Positions 59,734-64,000 of a stretch of DNA of 64,000 nucleotides are shown here, piece after piece. The DNA is from Triatoma infestans (taxonomy: Eukaryota > Arthropoda > Insecta > Hemiptera > Reduviidae), in NCBI GenBank assembly GCA_011037195.1, contig JAAEAF010002676.1, positions 23,533 to 87,532 on the forward strand, in the 5' to 3' direction. Numbering within the stretch: the stretch's first letter is position 1; every line of letters starts with the position of its first letter. The notes under the pieces were generated by a model. It saw only the letters and a program-made list of their open reading frames with translations, ran no database searches and had not been told where the DNA came from. Both the position numbers and the translations under genes were made by a program.

Positions 59734-62700
59734 CTGTAAAATAATAAATTCCATTATGTAAGAGAATTTGCCTCATTCAGTATATTTTTCAAACAAAAGA
59801 AAAGTGGCGTGAAAAATTCACACGACCTTATCTTACTTTATTTATCAACTTACAATTCACAATTTTTTTTATTTTCGGTATTTTTATGGCCCAAAAACTC
59901 TTAAATAAATAATAAATAATGGGTGGAACGCTACAATAAAGTAATACCCTATCAGGACGGCTAATTAGTTTTGCCGATACTTCGAACTATTCGAAACCGA
60001 ACACCAAGGTACCGTATGCACCATTTACACAATTTGGTTAACTCAAATCTTTCTTTCAAGCTCGAAATTTTAGCAATAATAATAATAAGCTTTAGCAATA
60101 ATATAAATGCGTAGGCTATGTCAGCGCTACCGTATTCTTTTGGTGTGTTGAAATAGTCTGTCACTTAACTGGAATGTCTGGCTCAAGGCTCCGCGCCCCG
60201 ACTAATAAGCAAGTAAACTAAAATATAAATAAAACCAATAAGCATCTTGTTATGTTAAGAAACCGAAGCACATACTTGATTTGAGCTTCCTGATATTTTT
60301 CGCTTTTGATACTCTGTTCAAACACAATCACATACAATACAAACAAACCATTCGCTAAAAATATTGAAATACGAATTCTCTAATGTAAAATGAACATTTA
60401 TTCAATCTATGATATAATTTGTACGGCAAGTAGAGAGCTGGGACATTTGTTTTCTTCACTTAGAAAGTGTAGGACATGCTTGGAAACATATTTCAACTTT
60501 TTTATATGACAAAATGCTGTTGATATTTCACAGCTTAGCCTTCTAGCGATCTCCTGAGTTATTATTCGAGGGAGCAGAGCCATTATCAACCTCGTTAGGA
60601 TGACCAGATATCTGTTGATCTTTCAAGACGAAATTTCCTTGCCTAAATTGTGCAAATCACTAATGCACTATAATTTCTGAAGGAGAATCACCACCGTAAA
60701 CACCTCGTGTATTTTTAAATGTAGTGGCACATTTGACCCCTTTCGAAACTCATACAGAATAACATTGTCTAAAATGCACTTTTTTACACTCTTATTTTTC
60801 ATTTTTAAATGGCCCAGTAGAAGTAGAGATGTTAAAATCTAATTGAATTAGTTTCAAAGCGTCCCGTCGGACATCATGTTTTTGGTTTACATGAATAGAA
60901 TTAATTGCGTTACATATTAGTAAATGTTAAAGGTTTAAAGTCCTGTAAAAACTTTTGCAATGACACTATATATTTCTTTCATAGTCAGACGCCTAAAATC
61001 GTGAAAACTCAATAGAATGAAAACTCAATTTCGAAAATTTGACCCTTTACCCTTTACAGTAGTAGGGAAAAAGTAATTCATACTTTCGGATTCAAGAAAT
61101 CAAAACATCATGTCAGGTGGGACACTTTGAATTTAATTAGATGGTTCTCATTTCCGTTAGGTCTTGATATTAAAAAATCTGAAACTGATGTAATACTTTT
61201 CTACTTTTAACAGGAAAAATAAAACTGCAACACTTGCTCATACACTAGTAAGAGAGAGTCAAAATAATATGATTCAAGTTACACATACATATTTATAAAG
61301 ACGAAGCAAATAACGAAGTTACATTGAAACTAGACATGTGGAAATTCATGAAACGTTTCATTAGACACATAAAAAATGTTAAAAAAAAAAATCAGCTTAT
61401 AAGAGATGCACCAAGATGCGAACCATCCTGAAGATATATATTTCATATAAAGATTTGAAAACACTAAATAATTTAACTGTAAGTTTACCTATGTACAAGC
61501 CTGTATCTGTGTTAAGTTGTTTCAGTTTGCCCGGGGATCTGCTTGTTACACTTTTGCCATGGTCCACTGTAAGTGAACCTTCTTGTTCGCTCCTGCAATG
61601 TAAGTAGATAGTAAAATTTAAATAATTCCTTACTTTATGAAGTGTCAGAACATTAAATGGTGGGATATGTACTTGTCATCAGAGTAACATTATAGTTTAA
61701 TTTCAGAAAAATGAAGTAATTTTATAACTTTTAATGCTAAGAAAACGCAGGAAAATTCAAAGTAGGAATAGGTGTATGATCAGCGCCGCTACAACCTAAT
61801 GCAAGAAGTGTACTGCATTGAATCCAGGCGGCAAATTTTGGGGTGTAATAAACTGTAGCAAAATAGAATAGTTTAAAAATAATAAGTTGACAAAAAAAAT
61901 CTTATTTACATATTATTTAAAAAGAATGATTTTTTTCTCTTTAAGCAACTTGTATAAATTAACAACTAGCTAACGATCAATACTTTTCTATTACTTTACA
62001 TTGTTGCTTTCAATGAATGGAACAATGCAATTTAAACTTCGTATGCCATGTTCATGCATAAATATCCATCAGTTAAATGATTTATAAATCTAAGTCTGCT
62101 ATATCTGTATCATGTTTATGAGTATTATATAATAAGCAAGGACAGATACAAGTTCATTAATAATGATAACCAAATATTAATGAAATTTAATTATACAATA
62201 AATGTTACTGAGATAGTATAATATGATGACCTAGTTGCTTTAATCTGATGCCATCTGTTGTCATCTACTCTTGTTTCGTTGAATGTAATTAATGATTCAC
62301 CACTTCCCAAATTATATCTAAGATGCAGATAACCATCTTTCAATCCTACAGCTAGAAAATCACTGGAAGATAGTTTCACATCATTTCGACCAGTCCACAA
62401 AATCATACCTTCTGGTTCGTTTGTACGTAGTCGTAAATTTATGCTTAGTTTATTCCCTAAAATCCTGTAAAATTAAATAATTATTCATTTAAAGTGAAGA
62501 GACATAAATCTCTAAAACTTAATAATAATAATAATAATAATAAAAATTCGTAATTAATTCAAAGAGACTGTAATGAATTTATGAAAATGATTTTCTTACC
62601 TGCTAAGAATCTCAGGATCTGTATAATGTAAGTATGTGTTGCCAGAGAATGATGCAAGTCGTCCTGACGTTTGCATATCATTAGTCTCCTCACAGTGTTT

Positions 62701-62850
62701 ATCACAAACACATTTATAAGCATCATAATGCGGGACACAATGTGCAACATCGCCACAAGGTTTTGCAACGCAAGGATGCGGACAATTGTTTACATTTACT
62801 CCAGCCAAAGCTTCAGCCAGAATTTGTAGTGGCCGATTATTGATTGTTAT
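59582..62850 (-). CDS. EGF-laminin G extracellular protein, agrin/pikachurin/eyes-shut type, C-terminal four exons
   Basis: Exons 62850-62600, 62464-62231, 61592-61489 and 59733-59582 join in frame to 246 residues plus TAG with GT-AG junctions. Order: end of a laminin G domain (INNRPLQILAEALAGVN, closing at NNC), an EGF-like module with six or seven cysteines (CPHPCVAKPCGDVAHC, YKCVCDKHC), then a complete laminin G domain (LSINLRLRTNEPEGMILW, DGYLHLRYNLGSG, DNRWHQIKATR, GSLTVDH, TDTGLYIGG, FSGCVSELILN, closing THC). The protein ends nine residues later. An EGF module before a terminal laminin G domain is the architecture of agrin, pikachurin and eyes shut; secreted matrix role follows from the family. 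The short exons do not separate these three. The 5' part of the gene lies to the right of the window. Confidence 0.85.
59795..61260. repeat. JH repeat scraps in the last intron of the EGF-LamG gene
   Basis: Boundary segment at 59800-59840 (GGCGTGAAAAATTCACACGA), unit pieces at 60270-60370 and 61005-61250 ending ACACTAGTAAGAGAGAGTC. Confidence 0.55.
61489..61592 (-). CDS. EGF-LamG gene exon: LamG domain, middle
   Basis: Acceptor CATTGCAG; 104 bases encoding SEQEGSLTVDHGKSV to TDTGLYI; donor TAG|GTAAAC. Its plus strand shows a spurious open frame. Confidence 0.85.
62231..62464 (-). CDS. EGF-LamG gene exon: LamG domain, first half
   Basis: Acceptor TTTTACAG; ILGNKLSINLRLRTNE to WHQIKATR; donor TAG|GTCATC, a weaker donor context but the phase match is exact. 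Confidence 0.86.
62520..62545. repeat. (TAA)n microsatellite
   Basis: Eight trinucleotide units in the intron between two LamG exons. Confidence 0.8.
62600..62850 (-). CDS. EGF-LamG gene exon: end of one LamG domain, EGF module, start of last LamG domain
   Basis: Acceptor GTTAATAG at 62852-62851 and donor CAG|GTAAGA. It holds the cysteine-rich EGF module. It starts with ITINNRPLQ, the expected last strand of a preceding LamG domain, so at least one more exon exists upstream. Confidence 0.84.
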
Positions 62851-63479
62851 CTATTAACAGAAGAGTTTATTTATATGTTTATGTTAATGAATTAAGCACA
62901 TTAAAAGAAGAAAATTGTTTAAAGATTGAATTAAGTAATAAATTCATTGTTTTGTTTTTTTAACAAAGTGTGATGACAATTTTTTTATTGAATTCATCTG
63001 CTTAGACTAAAACTCAAAAATCTGCAATAGGAATAAACGAAACTGTGCTATGTGTTTAGTTTCACGAGGCTGACCTCTTATTTGCCGATAAAAGATCCAT
63101 AATAATAATAAAAATTCATATTAAATTTAAAGAGATTGTAATGAATGTAAGAAAATCATGTTTTCTACATACAAGATTCTGAACCAGCGGGAAGAGACGA
63201 TATCGCTCTGTCACTTCCAAGCCACTCTACACTCTGTCGTCGTGGGGGAAGATGGAGAAGTTTTGCGACCTACCTCAAGACTGCTTATTGCCTGGGAGTT
63301 TACGGGGCTTAAAAAAGGACGGATGATGATAATTTACGATTTACGAAGATATGTTTGGTCAGATTCATATATATCTTTAATAATTATGCAGATAGAGTAC
63401 ATAAAAATGGTTGATATTTGAAATTTGAACACACAACCTCACGAAAATGATGTAATCACTCTTGCTGTATAGGGAAGGT

Positions 63480-63605
63480 AATTGCCTGCTTCGTTATAGG
63501 CATTCAATAGAATGCCTAAAGAAAATGGGGTAAATTCTACACATTACCTAACATCTTCAGTTAATGTATGAAATGCCTAGGCATTCTACACAATGCCTGA
63601 TTTCT
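63480..63605. repeat. Cluster of inverted short repeats built on AGGCATT
   Basis: AGGCATTCAATAGAATGCCT is nearly palindromic, and AATGCCTAGGCATTCTAC with CACAATGCCT repeats the word about 75 bases on. It may be a small foldback element; its ends are not defined. Confidence 0.5.
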
Positions 63606-63634
63606 TACTTAGCCGGTAACAGATACACTACATA

Positions 63635-63922
63635 CATATAGGTCTATGATTTTTATTTGAAATATTTTTCCGGCAAAATTCATTTAAGGAGTGTCTAGAG
63701 GAAGGGATAGGGTTATGCTTTCCTCTAGAGTACTATTTTATTTTATTATACGATGCATCTATATAATATTAATTGGAATTAAATGTGTTTCCGAAATTCC
63801 AAGTTTGAAGAAAAATCGGTTGACTGGAAGTGTGACTTTACTGAACAATTTAGTTTTCTGTGATTTTCGCCATAAGGCACTATCGGGACTATTTAATCTT
63901 GGTATCTAACTACACATACACA
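63635..63922 (-). repeat. JH repeat copy (minus orientation)
   Basis: TTTTATTTGAAATATTTTTCCGG-like start, AGGGATAGGGTTATGC, TATAATATTAATTGGAATTA, CGGTTGACTGGAAGTGTGAC. Confidence 0.75.
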
Positions 63923-63924
63923 TT

Positions 63925-64000
63925 AGGAGAAGGCTTAATGCTTTAGCTGGGAGGGGTAAGGTACGTCTCTATTGGATACCCGGACATGCGGGAATAGAGG
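63925..64000 (+). mobile_element. Non-LTR retrotransposon RNase H fragment at the window edge
   Basis: GLNALAGRGKVRLYWIPGHA GIEG: the V-x-L-x-W-I-P-G-H-x-G-I-x-G block of RNase H in Jockey/R1/I-type elements. Cut by the window end; the missing part should continue with N-E-x-A-D. Confidence 0.75.

Noticed and set aside
61416..61607. Plus-strand open frame opposite the LamG middle exon
   Set aside because: It is the antisense of a well-supported coding exon.

Overview
The window looks like nuclear DNA of an insect or closely related arthropod. It is AT-rich, its genes are split by GT-AG introns, tRNA-derived SINEs are present, and old transposon relics fill most of it. A hemipteran is my best guess from the overall texture, but nothing here proves it. 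Three host genes can be supported, all found by joining exons by hand.

(1) Plus strand 24563-27680: a complete four-exon gene for a 171-residue secreted, probably GPI-anchored uPAR/Ly6 protein of the quiver/sleepless type. (2) Minus strand 44065-36355: a complete eight-exon gene for a 485-residue armadillo-repeat protein of the ARMC10/ARMCX type, with an N-terminal membrane anchor. (3) Minus strand 62850-59582: the last four exons (246 codons) of an extracellular EGF-laminin G protein of the agrin/pikachurin/eyes-shut type; the gene runs off the right edge.

Region by region: 1-24200 is almost entirely repeats. One family, here called the JH (junction-hairpin) repeat, occurs in both orientations and has a palindromic segment at its unit boundary. 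Mixed with it are SINEs, non-LTR retrotransposon fragments (reverse transcriptase and RNase H), a Tc1-type transposase relic and a hAT dimerisation fragment. 24400-27700 is the Ly6 gene. 27700-34400 is AT-rich intergenic DNA with one SINE and one disrupted coding-like segment. 34400-36000 holds a SINE and an element with a perfect 29-bp inverted repeat. 36350-44070 is the ARMC10-like gene, whose introns hold SINE, retroelement and JH copies. 45000-49300 is a transposon cluster, including a 5'-truncated retrotransposon with an exact 15-bp target-site duplication. 49300-59400 is mostly AT-rich and unrecognised. 59500-62900 is the laminin G gene, and the last bases enter another retroelement RNase H domain.

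The most unusual signal is a recurring RNA-like motif, CTGANGA followed by a short hairpin and then GAAAC, the layout of a hammerhead ribozyme catalytic core. It occurs in at least four unrelated-looking repeat families (about 2880, 20442, 25329, 34865, 39968, with weaker forms at 11102, 20738, 28281 and 55865). The genes show no operon-like link to each other; the transposable elements account for most of the window's structure.
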